Assembly (NCBI RefSeq): GCF_040702995.1
Contig: NZ_CP159992.1
Span: 4,179,501 to 4,243,500, forward strand
Reading direction: 5' to 3'
DNA length: 64,000 bases
Source: Paenibacillus sp. AN1007
GTDB taxonomy: Bacteria; Bacillota; Bacilli; Paenibacillales; Paenibacillaceae
Within the stretch, counting starts at the first letter, position 1, and every line of letters starts with the position of its first letter. Positions 9,134 through 17,583 of the stretch are shown here, piece by piece. Under the pieces are notes generated by a model that was not told the DNA's origin, did no database searches, and saw only the letters and a program-made list of their open reading frames with translations. The position numbers and the translations under genes were made by a program.

Positions 9134-9150
9134 TTAAGGTTCTGTTAAGG
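9134..9150 (+). promoter_or_regulatory. Direct-repeat operator candidate for an OmpR-type regulator
   Basis: TTAAGG-N5-TTAAGG is a direct repeat with 11-bp phasing, the arrangement bound by PhoP/OmpR-type dimers. It lies between the divergent M23 gene and the response regulator. A TATGAT box follows at 9182-9187 with no good -35, consistent with an activated promoter. Confidence 0.45.
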
Positions 9151-9226
9151 CAGCATGCCTCCCAAGGGAGCCCAACAATGATATGATGAGCAATATATTT
9201 AAAAAGGTACCGCAAGGAGGTAAGTG

Positions 9227-9994
9227 GTGCACATGGATCATGTCTCACTGCTGCTTGTTGATGATGAACAAGCGATTCTGCATATGCTCAAAACCGTGCT
9301 GCTTAAAGAACAATTTCTCGATATCGACACCGTTACGACAGGTGAGGAAGCCCTCGAAGCATGCAGCAATAAAACGTATCACTGCATCGTGCTCGACATT
9401 ATGCTTCCGGGTAAAAGCGGCTTGGAAATCTGCCCTTTTCTAAGGCAGGTTACAGACGCACCCATTCTGTTTCTGACTGCCAAAACTACAGATTACGATA
9501 AGCTTACCGGATTTGCCGTCGGTGGCGATGACTATGTAGTCAAACCGTTCAACCCACTGGAGGTGGTCGCCCGTATTAAATCACTGCTGAACCGATATCT
9601 CCCTTCCAAAACAACGACAATGCAGTTAAATACCTGTGAACACGTAAAAACGTCATCACTGCATACTGCGCAAGGAATATATGATTTCGGCAGATTTCAG
9701 GTGTCTGAGCTGGCTGGGGAGCTCCGTGTTGAAGGACAGGCCGTAACTTGTCCGGCACTGGTGTTTCAACTGCTGCTCTTTTTCTGCAAACACCCTAACC
9801 GGATCTTTACCAAATCGGAGCTGTATGAACGAGTGTGGGGCTCGGAAGCAATCAGTGACGACAACACGGTTATGGTGCATATTCATCGCATACGGGAGCG
9901 CATAGAAGCCGATCCTTCCAATCCGGTATTTCTCGTCAATGTGCGAGGCTTGGGATATAAACTGATTCCGCCCGGCAGCGTGCCGCAGATATGA
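9227..9994 (+). CDS. OmpR-family response regulator
   Basis: Response regulator of about 255 aa, longer than usual. The receiver domain has LLVDDEQA, the phospho-acceptor Asp in CIVLDIMLPGKSG, FLTAKTTD and the Lys in YVVKPFNP. An unusual linker of roughly 40 residues (SKTTTMQLNTCEHVKTSSLH region) precedes the winged helix, which ends in DDNTVMVHIHRIRERIEADP and VRGLGYKLI. Three starts are in frame after AAGGAGG: GTG at 9224 (3 bases), GTG at 9227 (6 bases, chosen) and ATG at 9233 (12 bases). The stop overlaps the kinase start by ATGA. Confidence 0.93.
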   Translation: MHMDHVSLLLVDDEQAILHMLKTVLLKEQFLDIDTVTTGEEALEACSNKTYHCIVLDIMLPGKSGLEICPFLRQVTDAPILFLTAKTTDYDKLTGFAVGGDDYVVKPFNPLEVVARIKSLLNRYLPSKTTTMQLNTCEHVKTSSLHTAQGIYDFGRFQVSELAGELRVEGQAVTCPALVFQLLLFFCKHPNRIFTKSELYERVWGSEAISDDNTVMVHIHRIRERIEADPSNPVFLVNVRGLGYKLIPPGSVPQI

Positions 9995-11754
9995 GTATTC
10001 GCCGCAAATTATTGACCCGCTTCATCGGCATGCTCACCGGTACCGTCATTCTGATTATTCTGCTGGGGTCCATGGCTGCCTTCTGGGTACTGCATAAAAT
10101 CAATGAAGTCGAATTGATAGATGACTTTGCAAACAATGGATTGGATCAGCTCATCAATACTGCCGAGATTATGCCGGATAACACGATACGATATGATCCC
10201 GATCTATTGAAACAGGTCGATAAAAATCAGGGCTGGCTGCAGGTTCTGGATGAAAAAGGGCATGTCATTGATGATTATCACGTCCCGTCCGATGTACCGA
10301 ACCACTATAAACCAGGTGAACTGATAGCCTACTGGCAGGCCGATAAACCTTTTCCCTATCAGCTCGCCATGCTGATCCGGGAGAAGGACGGGAAACATTT
10401 TACGTTGTTATACGGAGAACGGAACGCGGCCAAGTCATTCCTTGACGAGGTCCGTCCAAAGATTACGTACGCCGGTGGTAAACTGACTGTAAAACCAGCT
10501 GAACAGGATGCTTTTCGTAAAACAGATGCCTATATCCAGGTATTGGACCCTTACGGAAAGGAAATAACCTCCTATAATAAACCGGCTGTGGGCGTGCCCG
10601 GTCAGTACACCGTTCAGGATCTTGTTCTGCAGGTCCGTTATCCTAACCGTTCGGGGATATCCGTGGCCACGTGGTACGATCTGCAAAATGAAACGACCTG
10701 GATGCTGAGTGTGCCGGTTGATCCAACCGCTGTCGAAAAGGACAATCCTTATGCCTTCATTCTTGAACCGGCACTGGTCGTCTTGATTTTGTCCATCATC
10801 GTGCTTCTGGTGCTGCTGGCTCTATGGTACGCGAATCGCTTTGGCTCCCCAATGCTGCATATGCTCCAGTGGCTGCAGCGTCTGGAACAGGGAAATTACG
10901 AGGAACCGACAGGGGCTCTTGGTCTTCCTCGAAGTCAGCGCCGCAATGGAAAATGGAAGCGTAAATATCAGGTGTATGGTGAAGTGCTTCATTCGATGCA
11001 GGCTTTGTCCCAAACACTCAAGCAGGATGAAGAGCAGCGGAAACAGACGGATTCACTGCGTGAGGAATGGATTGCGGGCATTACCCATGATCTCAAAACC
11101 CCCCTTTCCTCTATCCAGGGATATGCGCATATGCTGGAAGCCGACAAGTACAGCTGGACAGCAGAGGAAGTCCGGGAATTCGCAGGCATCATGGTTGACA
11201 AATCCATGTATATGGACAGGCTTGTAAATGATCTGGCCATGACCTATCGATTGAGAAGTGGAGGTTATCAGCCTGAAGTGGAGCGAACTGACGTAAATAC
11301 GCTTCTCCGTGATCTCGTGCATCGGGCAGAGCGGAACCCTGCGTTTGGCGAAGGCCGTATCGTATTCCAACCCGCTGATACACCTGTATACGGGATGGTG
11401 CATATCCCTTCTTTTGAACGAATCATCGATAATCTTGCGGCTAATGCCCTGCTTCATAATCCGCCTGAATCGATACTCACGGTTCGTGTCCATGCGGGTA
11501 AACAGGAGGGTGACTTCACTATTGAGTTTGCCGATAATGGCCAAGGCATGAGCCCGGAAACGGTGTGGAAGCTGTTCGAACGTTATTATCGAGGTACGGA
11601 CACGGGAACGAGTGACGTTGGATCAGGACTCGGGATGGCCGTAACGAAAGGGTTAATTGAGGCCATGAACGGCCGGATTGAAGTATTATCCACACCTGGG
11701 GAAGGGACGACGATTCGATTGATATGGATGCAGCACTCCAAAGAAACGAGCTGA
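9991..11754 (+). CDS. Sensor histidine kinase
   Basis: Membrane histidine kinase of 587 aa, translationally coupled to its regulator by a four-base overlap. The first membrane segment is near residues 10-33. A large extracytoplasmic sensor of about 220 residues follows, with two similar halves (each has a VLDxxG segment, LQVLDEKG and IQVLDPYG), suggesting a tandem PAS-like fold (inference). Membrane segment two is near 258-280. HisKA has GITHDLKTPLSSIQGY. The ATPase domain has DNLAANALLHN (N box), FADNGQGM (G1), the F box LFERYYRG and GSGLGMAVTKGL (G2), so all catalytic boxes are intact. Signal unknown. The neighbouring M23 gene suggests envelope sensing. Confidence 0.94.
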   Translation: MSIRRKLLTRFIGMLTGTVILIILLGSMAAFWVLHKINEVELIDDFANNGLDQLINTAEIMPDNTIRYDPDLLKQVDKNQGWLQVLDEKGHVIDDYHVPSDVPNHYKPGELIAYWQADKPFPYQLAMLIREKDGKHFTLLYGERNAAKSFLDEVRPKITYAGGKLTVKPAEQDAFRKTDAYIQVLDPYGKEITSYNKPAVGVPGQYTVQDLVLQVRYPNRSGISVATWYDLQNETTWMLSVPVDPTAVEKDNPYAFILEPALVVLILSIIVLLVLLALWYANRFGSPMLHMLQWLQRLEQGNYEEPTGALGLPRSQRRNGKWKRKYQVYGEVLHSMQALSQTLKQDEEQRKQTDSLREEWIAGITHDLKTPLSSIQGYAHMLEADKYSWTAEEVREFAGIMVDKSMYMDRLVNDLAMTYRLRSGGYQPEVERTDVNTLLRDLVHRAERNPAFGEGRIVFQPADTPVYGMVHIPSFERIIDNLAANALLHNPPESILTVRVHAGKQEGDFTIEFADNGQGMSPETVWKLFERYYRGTDTGTSDVGSGLGMAVTKGLIEAMNGRIEVLSTPGEGTTIRLIWMQHSKETS

Positions 11755-11774
11755 CCTGCATTGAAACATTCCGC

Positions 11775-11803
11775 TTGACCTTTCCATTTCCAGTCTATAT
11801 AAT
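11775..11803 (+). promoter_or_regulatory. Promoter of thrS
   Basis: TTGACC and TATAAT separated by exactly 17 bp. Transcription from here would begin near 11810 and make a leader of about 480 nt before thrS. Confidence 0.85.
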
Positions 11804-11829
11804 CGACTCTCAAGTAACACCTGTTCCAA

Positions 11830-12256
11830 CGATTGAATTAAATTGGCACATTACGGGAACAGCTGATCTGAATTGACCTATGTCATTCCGTTCGCTGTAC
11901 CCATTCATATTTGGCGTTGACCAGAGACATGGCTTTGATTGCGTGCTGCCCAGAGAGAGAAGGGATTGGTGAAACCTTCTTCAGCGAACGGACCGAAGTT
12001 ACCCCTCTGCAGCCGTGGCCTCGAACCTCCGACGCTGTACAGACAATGCACAGATTATACAACCGATGATCTCACAGCATATCTGCCAGTTCGGTCAGTA
12101 GAGTTCACCGCCTGATCCCCGATAACGGATTCCAATGAGGGTTATGATGGTTCCTGTTTGCGGCGGCTGGCCGAAATCGGAATGCAGCATAACCAAATTA
12201 GGGTGGAACCACGAGCCAAGCGCACTCGTCCCTTTTCCGGGACGGGTGTTTTTTGC
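11830..12256 (+). ncRNA. T-box leader riboswitch of thrS
   Basis: The leader senses uncharged tRNA(Thr) and switches between termination and readthrough. The conserved T-box sequence is at 12200-12212 (AGGGTGGAACCACG type), directly before the terminator at 12223-12254. A stem I apical-type segment is visible near 11951-11985 (GAGAGAAGGGATTGGTGAAA). Several ACC triplets in 11990-12010 could be the Thr specifier, but I cannot assign it by eye. The first 100 nt after the promoter contain an extra CTGTTCC/GGGAACAG hairpin, so the 5' boundary is approximate. Confidence 0.88.
12223..12254 (+). terminator. T-box-controlled terminator of thrS
   Basis: CACTCGTCCC pairs with GGGACGGGTG (one G-U pair) around a six-base loop, followed by TTTTTT. 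The 5' arm competes with the T-box antiterminator. Confidence 0.9.
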
Positions 12257-12290
12257 GCTTCCATCACAAACACATTGGAGAGTGGTTCAC

Positions 12291-14279
12291 ATGAGTCAAG
12301 AGAACAAACACGGGCAGAAAAGTAACAATTCATCTTTGGGCGAGAAACGATCTGCAGCATCTGAATCTTCGATTGAAGTTCGTCTGCAGGGCGGAGCTGT
12401 ACGCTCGTATAACGCAGGGATCACCGTTGGCGAAGCTGCCTCATCGATCAGCACAAGTCTGGGCAAACAGGCCGTCGGTGGTATCGTGAATGGCCGGAAT
12501 GTCGACCTGAGCGAGAAACTGGAGCAGGATTGCGAATTGATCATCGTTACGCTGGACAGCGAGGAAGGTCTGCATAGGTATCGCCACAGCACAGCTCATG
12601 TGCTGGCTCAGGCACTGAAACGTTTGTACGGTGCAGACCATGTAAAGCTGGGGATTGGACCTGTCATTGAGGACGGATTTTACTATGATGTCGACCTGGA
12701 TCAATCCCTTTCCATCAGTGACCTCGCAGCGATCGAGCGGGAAATGAACAAGATCATTCAGGAGAATATTCCTATCTGCCGTAAACTCGTCAGCCGTGAG
12801 CAGGCGCTTGGTCTCTTTGAAGCGGTTCAAGATCCTTACAAGCTTGAGCTTATCCATGATCTGCCTGAAGATGCTGAACTTTCGATCTATGAGCAGGGTG
12901 AGTTTTTCGACTTGTGCCGAGGTCCACACCTTCCTTCGACTGGCCGGATCAAAGCGTTTAAACTGCTGCAGGTTGCCGGCGCATACTGGCGCGGGAATTC
13001 AGACAATAAAATGATGCAGCGTATCTACGGCACAGCTTTTGCAAATAAAGCCCAGTTGGATGAACATCTACACATGCTCGAAGAAGCGAAAAAACGGGAT
13101 CACCGCAAGCTTGGCAAAGAGCTGGAGCTGTTCATGTTCTCTGAAGAAGCCCCCGGCATGCCCTTCTATCTGCCTAAAGGCATGACTGTCCGGACAGAGC
13201 TGGAGCAGTTTTCACGGGAGCTGCAGCTGCAGGAGGGATATCAGGAGGTTCGCACTCCGCTGATGATGAACAACCGTCTATGGGAACAATCGGGTCACTG
13301 GGAGCATTACAAAGACAACATGTATTTTGCGGACGTGGACGATGCCACTTTTGCCTTAAAGCCGATGAACTGCCCGGGTCACATGCTGATTTTCAAAAAT
13401 ACACTGCATTCCTATCGCGAATTACCCATTCGCATGATGGAATTCGGCCAGGTGCACCGGCATGAATTTTCAGGTGCCCTGAATGGCATGATGCGCGTAC
13501 GGACGTTCTGTCAGGATGATGCCCACCTCTATGTGATGCCTGAACAGATCGAAGACGAGATCAATCAGGCAATCTCTCTGATTGGACGGATGTACGACAT
13601 CTTTGGGTTCGAGTATAAAATCGAGCTGTCCACACGCCCGGAAGATTCCATGGGTTCGGAAGAATTATGGGATCAGGCAGAGCAGGCACTGCGCAGTGTG
13701 CTGGATGCCCGCGGTGTGGAGTATCATGTTAACGAGGGAGACGGCGCCTTTTACGGACCGAAGATTGACTTCCATATCCTCGATGCACTGAAGCGCAGCT
13801 GGCAGTGCGGAACAATCCAGCTTGATTTTCAAATGCCCGAAAAATTCGATCTCACATACATTGGTGAAGACAGCCTGAAACACCGTCCGGTCGTTATTCA
13901 TAGAGCAATCTACGGCTCAATCGACCGCTTTATCGGCATTTTGACTGAGCATTATGCAGGTGCGTTTCCGCTCTGGCTCGCTCCGGTGCAGGTGAAACTG
14001 CTTCCGGTTTCGGATCATTATGCAGACTATGCACTTCAGGTACAGAGCCAGCTGCGGGCAGCCGGCATACGGGTGGAAACAGATCTTCGCAGCGAGAAGC
14101 TAGGCTACAAGATTCGTGAAGCCCAGATGGAGAAAGTGCCCTATTCACTTGTACTTGGTGAACAAGAGAAAAATGCCTTGTCTGCCTCTGTCCGAATGTA
14201 CGGTCAGGGAGATCAAGGCATGCAGCGGATTGATGATTTTATTGAAATCGTTCGGCAGGCTGTGAAGAGTAAAATTTGA
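12291..14279 (+). CDS. thrS: Threonyl-tRNA synthetase
   Basis: Class II synthetase that charges tRNA(Thr), 662 aa, about 20 longer than usual because of a polar Ser/Lys-rich N-terminal tail of some 25 residues. In order: TGS domain (IEVRLQGGAVRSYNAGITVG), editing domain with HSTAHVLAQALK and DLCRGPHLPSTG supplying the Zn-type His/Cys set, catalytic core with motif 2 and the Zn site around MNCPGHMLIF and RHEFSGALNGMMRVR, motif 3 in HRAIYGSIDRFIGIL, and the anticodon-binding domain (WLAPVQVKLLPVSDHY). The ATG at 12291 follows GGAGAGTGG. It is controlled by the T-box upstream. Confidence 0.97.
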   Translation: MSQENKHGQKSNNSSLGEKRSAASESSIEVRLQGGAVRSYNAGITVGEAASSISTSLGKQAVGGIVNGRNVDLSEKLEQDCELIIVTLDSEEGLHRYRHSTAHVLAQALKRLYGADHVKLGIGPVIEDGFYYDVDLDQSLSISDLAAIEREMNKIIQENIPICRKLVSREQALGLFEAVQDPYKLELIHDLPEDAELSIYEQGEFFDLCRGPHLPSTGRIKAFKLLQVAGAYWRGNSDNKMMQRIYGTAFANKAQLDEHLHMLEEAKKRDHRKLGKELELFMFSEEAPGMPFYLPKGMTVRTELEQFSRELQLQEGYQEVRTPLMMNNRLWEQSGHWEHYKDNMYFADVDDATFALKPMNCPGHMLIFKNTLHSYRELPIRMMEFGQVHRHEFSGALNGMMRVRTFCQDDAHLYVMPEQIEDEINQAISLIGRMYDIFGFEYKIELSTRPEDSMGSEELWDQAEQALRSVLDARGVEYHVNEGDGAFYGPKIDFHILDALKRSWQCGTIQLDFQMPEKFDLTYIGEDSLKHRPVVIHRAIYGSIDRFIGILTEHYAGAFPLWLAPVQVKLLPVSDHYADYALQVQSQLRAAGIRVETDLRSEKLGYKIREAQMEKVPYSLVLGEQEKNALSASVRMYGQGDQGMQRIDDFIEIVRQAVKSKI

Positions 14280-14413
14280 GAAAGGCAGCATGGATGAAAA
14301 TAGCACTTTGTTACGGGACATATGTTAGATGTCTAACATGTCGTTGGCTTACAAGCGATTCATAGACTCTAAGCTATTTCGAAAGGTTCTAACACGCTCG
14401 GATTTCTAACAAG
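14280..14413. other. Convergent intergenic region without a recognised terminator
   Basis: The gap between thrS and the SDR gene holds a perfect palindrome near 14321-14340 (ATGTTAGA-TG-TCTAACAT) and two further TTCTAACA copies. No GC-rich hairpin with a T run is visible. The role of the palindrome is unknown. Confidence 0.4.
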
Positions 14414-15277
14414 TTATAATCTTTCGTCAGGCTGCAGACCAACCTGTTCTTCGCTCCATGTCCATAAACGCTCGGCTGCCTCATCATCCAGGGCATGGTC
14501 TTTCAGCCGCTGCTCCTTCTGCTGGTAGAAGTAACGCCCGGTCACTCCGGTGACATCTGGACTTGCTGCCAAGTATATCGCTGTCCGGGCCCCCTCTTCC
14601 GGTGTCAGGAAAAACGGGAGCTTGGCTGCAAGCGCCATGATTCGCGTACCAAATCCGGTACTGCGATCCACCCCGATGCTCGTCCCTACCGCACCCGGAT
14701 GTAAGCAATTGACCGTAACGGAAGTACCGGCGAGTTTACGGGCAAGGGCCCGGGTGAAAAATACGTTTGCCAGTTTGGACTGGGCATAACTTTTGATTGG
14801 ATTGTATCCTTTACGCAAATGCGGATCATCAAAATGAATTTTCCCGACCTTGTATGCTCCTGACGATACATTGACAATGCGCCCTTGTTTGGCAGTTTTC
14901 AGCGATTCAATCAGAAGCAGTGTGAGCAAAAAGTGTCCCAGATGGTTAATGCCAATGCTCTGCTCGAAACCATCTGACGTTTCTTTGCGCTTAACCATCA
15001 CCACGCCAGCATTATTCACCAGTACGTCCAGATGATCATACCGTTCGCGAAAATGACGTGCAAACTGGCGAATGCTGTCCAGCGATCCGAGATCACACAG
15101 CATCAGCTCAATATGGGAAGAGCGCGACTCCCGCAGCGCCTGCTGAAGCGCCTCTTGTCCTCTCTTTTCGCTGCGGCAGGCCATAATGACGTGATAACCC
15201 TGCCTTGCAAGTTCAATGGTCGTGGCCAGCCCCATACCTGAGTTGGCTCCCGTAACGATTGCTGTCTGAATGGCCAT
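14414..15277 (-). CDS. Short-chain dehydrogenase/reductase (WWOX/retinol dehydrogenase-like)
   Basis: NAD(P)-dependent oxidoreductase of 287 aa with a Rossmann fold. The cofactor loop is TGANSGMG near residue 9, with the basic ACRSEKRG turn suggesting NADP preference. NNAG is near residue 88. The catalytic Ser is in VNVSSGAYK and the Tyr/Lys pair in SYAQSKLAN. The sequence layout (LGHFLLTLLLIESL, LHPGAVGT) is that of the retinol dehydrogenase/WWOX-like classical SDRs. Translation could start further upstream, but ATG 15277 follows GGGAAGGA at the expected distance and begins at the fold. Substrate unknown. Confidence 0.9.
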   Translation of the reverse strand: MAIQTAIVTGANSGMGLATTIELARQGYHVIMACRSEKRGQEALQQALRESRSSHIELMLCDLGSLDSIRQFARHFRERYDHLDVLVNNAGVVMVKRKETSDGFEQSIGINHLGHFLLTLLLIESLKTAKQGRIVNVSSGAYKVGKIHFDDPHLRKGYNPIKSYAQSKLANVFFTRALARKLAGTSVTVNCLHPGAVGTSIGVDRSTGFGTRIMALAAKLPFFLTPEEGARTAIYLAASPDVTGVTGRYFYQQKEQRLKDHALDDEAAERLWTWSEEQVGLQPDERL

Positions 15278-15436
15278 GAAGTCCTTCCCTTCTGAACCGG
15301 AGGTTCTTTGAATTATTTTGACCGAAAGCGCGTGCGGCATTTTGTTCCAGATTATGAGATAATGAAGTGATCATCTGTATCTTCTGATTCAATCGTGTTC
15401 CATTCACATCTCGGTACCCATGGGAGGACAAGTCGT

Positions 15437-15979
15437 ATGCTGACCCAAGAGGATTTCAAACACGTGAGAAAGCTTGCCAAGCTTGAGATTAAACTGCTCG
15501 AACAGGAATATCGCGATATTCTGAACCATGTCGATTCCTCTATGTACGAAGAATACGAATGGCTGGATGAAGAGCATGCCAATGAACTGACTCGCAAACG
15601 CAAAAACCGGAGATACGCTTCGCTAACCTTGGAGTTATGCTCTATTATGGAACAGATGCTGCTGCAGCTTTACAAACGTGCGTATCAGAAAAAGTTTAAT
15701 TCGACCCAACTCATGAAAACTCCTGCCTACCGGGCACGTTCGAACATGGAGATCCTTGAAGCGGAGCTGGACAAGAAGCATATTACTTTGAAAACGGGCA
15801 GGGAACTTTGCAGCACCGCGCTTCATCAGGCTTTCCAGACCCGGAACAAACTGATCCACGAAAACTTCTCGTTCATCGCCATTGTTAAAGACGGCAGTAA
15901 TGAGGAAGAGACATTTGAAACAATCCTGCATGCGGTGAAAAAATATAGAAAACATCTGACCTATGAGAGTTCAGAGTAA
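15437..15979 (+). CDS. Small HEPN-like protein
   Basis: Unrecognised 180-aa cytoplasmic, mostly helical protein. Near residue 135 it has RNKLIH, the Rx4H signature (Arg, polar residue, three residues, His) of HEPN-domain RNases, set in a helix after FQT and followed by EN. The N-terminal half is a charged helical segment (RKLAKLEIKLLEQEYRDILN), and a Lys-rich tail ends the protein. ATG 15437 has GGAGG nine bases upstream. A reading frame open from 15395 lacks such a site. No nucleotidyltransferase-type antitoxin is adjacent. RNase activity is inference from one motif. Confidence 0.8.
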   Translation: MLTQEDFKHVRKLAKLEIKLLEQEYRDILNHVDSSMYEEYEWLDEEHANELTRKRKNRRYASLTLELCSIMEQMLLQLYKRAYQKKFNSTQLMKTPAYRARSNMEILEAELDKKHITLKTGRELCSTALHQAFQTRNKLIHENFSFIAIVKDGSNEEETFETILHAVKKYRKHLTYESSE

Positions 15980-16074
15980 ATAATGCATTTCACATGATGT
16001 CGAGTTCTTTAAATGAATGCAGAGCGCAGAGTACACGCTGCTTGTACTCACTGATTGAAAAATACAACCACTGC

Positions 16075-16106
16075 AAGGAGGTGCCCGGATACTCATCCGG
16101 ATAATT
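16075..16106 (+). promoter_or_regulatory. Ribosome binding site with hairpin spacer
   Basis: AAGGAGG (16075-16081) is 25 nt from the ATG at 16107. Between them lies CCGGAT-ACTC-ATCCGG, a 6-bp hairpin at 16085-16100. With the hairpin folded, the remaining spacer is 3+6 = 9 nt, the optimal distance. Confidence 0.6.
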
Positions 16107-16841
16107 ATGAACCAACCTATATCATCCATCACGGTGTTGAACCTTCACATTCCAACGCCAACAGGCAGCAGCCCTATTCATCCGGTCCTGCTTCGTGATG
16201 AAGACGGGTACACGCTGGTAGACACAGGTATGATCGGTCAATTTGCCGAGCTTCAATCCGCACTCAAGCAGCTGGACGTAACGCTGGCCGATATCAAACG
16301 TGTTATTCTCACCCACCAGGATATTGACCATATCGGTAATCTTGGTGCACTGCTGGATGCGATTCCAGGTCTTGAAGTCTGGGCTCATGCAGCTGAAATC
16401 CCCTATCTGACTGGCGCACAACCTTTGATCAAATTCACACCAGAACGCCGGGCCCTGCTCCCCGCCCCTGTGCTGGATTTGGCAGATCAACTGCTCATGC
16501 AGCTGCCAGAAATCAACATCAGCAGAATACTCGCGGACAGAGACATCCTCCCGCTCCAGGGCGGTACACAAGTCATCCATACACCAGGACATACGCCTGG
16601 TCACCTATGCCTGTATTTTGGCGAGCAGCAGTTCCTGCTTGCCGCCGACGAGCTGCGCATCGTTGAGGATCAACTGGTCGGCCCGGCACCGCCCGCAACA
16701 CCAGACATGCCCGAAGCACTGCGCAGTTTGAATAAACTGACAAGCTTGAACGTGAGTAAAGTGCTCTGCTACCATGGGGGAGAATATACGCAGGACCCCG
16801 AAAAACGCATTGCCGAGCTAGCTGCGAACCCGAAAGCTTGA
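16107..16841 (+). CDS. MBL-fold metallo-hydrolase
   Basis: Metallo-beta-lactamase-fold hydrolase of 244 aa. The metal site HxHxDH appears as LTHQDIDHIGN (residues about 69-79, with Gln replacing the second His). HTPGHTPGHLCLYF (near 155) supplies the next His, LLAADELRI the bridging Asp, and CYHGGEYTQDP the last His. The Gln in place of His at the second position is seen in glyoxalase-II-like subgroups of the superfamily. The substrate cannot be predicted. Its start site is set by an unusual hairpin spacer (16075-16106), and the gene ends before the terminator at 16903-16946. Confidence 0.9.
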   Translation: MNQPISSITVLNLHIPTPTGSSPIHPVLLRDEDGYTLVDTGMIGQFAELQSALKQLDVTLADIKRVILTHQDIDHIGNLGALLDAIPGLEVWAHAAEIPYLTGAQPLIKFTPERRALLPAPVLDLADQLLMQLPEINISRILADRDILPLQGGTQVIHTPGHTPGHLCLYFGEQQFLLAADELRIVEDQLVGPAPPATPDMPEALRSLNKLTSLNVSKVLCYHGGEYTQDPEKRIAELAANPKA

Positions 16842-16902
16842 GCGTTGCATCCTGTAGGGAAAGCACGTGCATGCGGAACGCTTGCGTGCTCCAGTAATCA
16901 AG

Positions 16903-16946
16903 AAAGCTGTCCTGCGTCGAAACATTGGCGAGGACAGCTTTTTTTG
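16903..16946 (+). terminator. Intrinsic terminator downstream of the MBL gene
   Basis: AAAGCTGTCCT and AGGACAGCTTT arms around a 17-nt loop, ending in a run of seven T. Confidence 0.85.
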
Positions 16947-16959
16947 AGTGTCAACGTAG

Positions 16960-17143
16960 GGCGGCGCTGTGCGTAAGTACAGCGATACCGAAGGCACGTC
17001 GGAAGCAGGCGGCCTATGGCATTGTATGTCAGACGGCTGCATTGGAGACAGCAGTGTCTTAGAAGCGATGCTTCGGAGGCAGTCACGTCCGAGGCAGCAG
17101 CATCCTGCATCGACGCTTCGGTAACTGCCACATCTGGGGGTCT
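16960..17143. repeat. GC-rich degenerate repeat stretch next to R1 copy A
   Basis: Related short units recur here, such as ATGCTTCGGAGGCAGTC and GACGCTTCGGTAACTGCC, and CACGTCCGAGGCAGC. A minus-strand open frame crosses the stretch, but its translation is repetitive (VTEAS, DVTASEAS) and has no ribosome binding site, so I do not call a gene. Confidence 0.4.
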
Positions 17144-17361
17144 GCTGGATTCAGCTTGGTGAAATCTTAACGATCTCAAGAAGCCTTATTCGGCCTGATC
17201 TGACGTCTTTTATTTTCTAACGATCCCCAGACACCTTAATTACTCGAATTACTAATGATTTAGCTCTATTATGCGCATTTTGGATGAAATAGCGTTTCTG
17301 GAAATCGTTAGGTTTTCCGAAAGCCGATAAACCTCGAAATAAGGTTCCCTGAAATCGTTAG
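17144..17361. repeat. R1 dyad-symmetric intergenic repeat, copy A
   Basis: Four copies of a 24-25 bp box (CTAACGATYYCCAG, two to four variable bases, then CSYTATTT): forward at 17167 and 17217, inverted at 17287 and 17337. The start-to-start distance is 50 bp in each pair. The boxed part spans 195 bp (17167-17361). A GCTGGA lies 20 bp upstream of the first AACGAT, as in copy B (42815-43032). No reading frame or transposase. The rest of the gap (17362-17583) is C/T-rich with no recognised feature. Confidence 0.85.
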
Positions 17362-17583
17362 AATAATAAGGGGCCAGTTACCCTGTCCCAGAAGTGTACG
17401 CCCAGCCTTTCTACTCATCCCATACTACTTACTCCACTCTACTTCATGTACTTTTCTACATTTCACTTCATTTTCAGCATTCCATTCGGTCGCCTTCTTC
17501 TGTTCCTACTCCAGCCCCTACTCTTGCCCTCCCCTGTAATCCTTCAGACTACGTAACGCCTACTTCTTACTCCCGCGCTTGAT

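Noticed and set aside
14320-14345. The ATGTTAGA/TCTAACAT palindrome as a terminator of thrS.
   Set aside because: A+T-rich stem without a T run; could be a protein site but no evidence for one.
16898-17179. A 93-codon minus-strand open frame.
   Set aside because: Repetitive translation, no ribosome binding site, and it crosses a terminator and repeat region.
17144-17361. Regularly spaced repeats that could suggest a CRISPR array.
   Set aside because: Only two units per orientation, units inverted relative to each other, short 26-bp spacers, and no cas genes.
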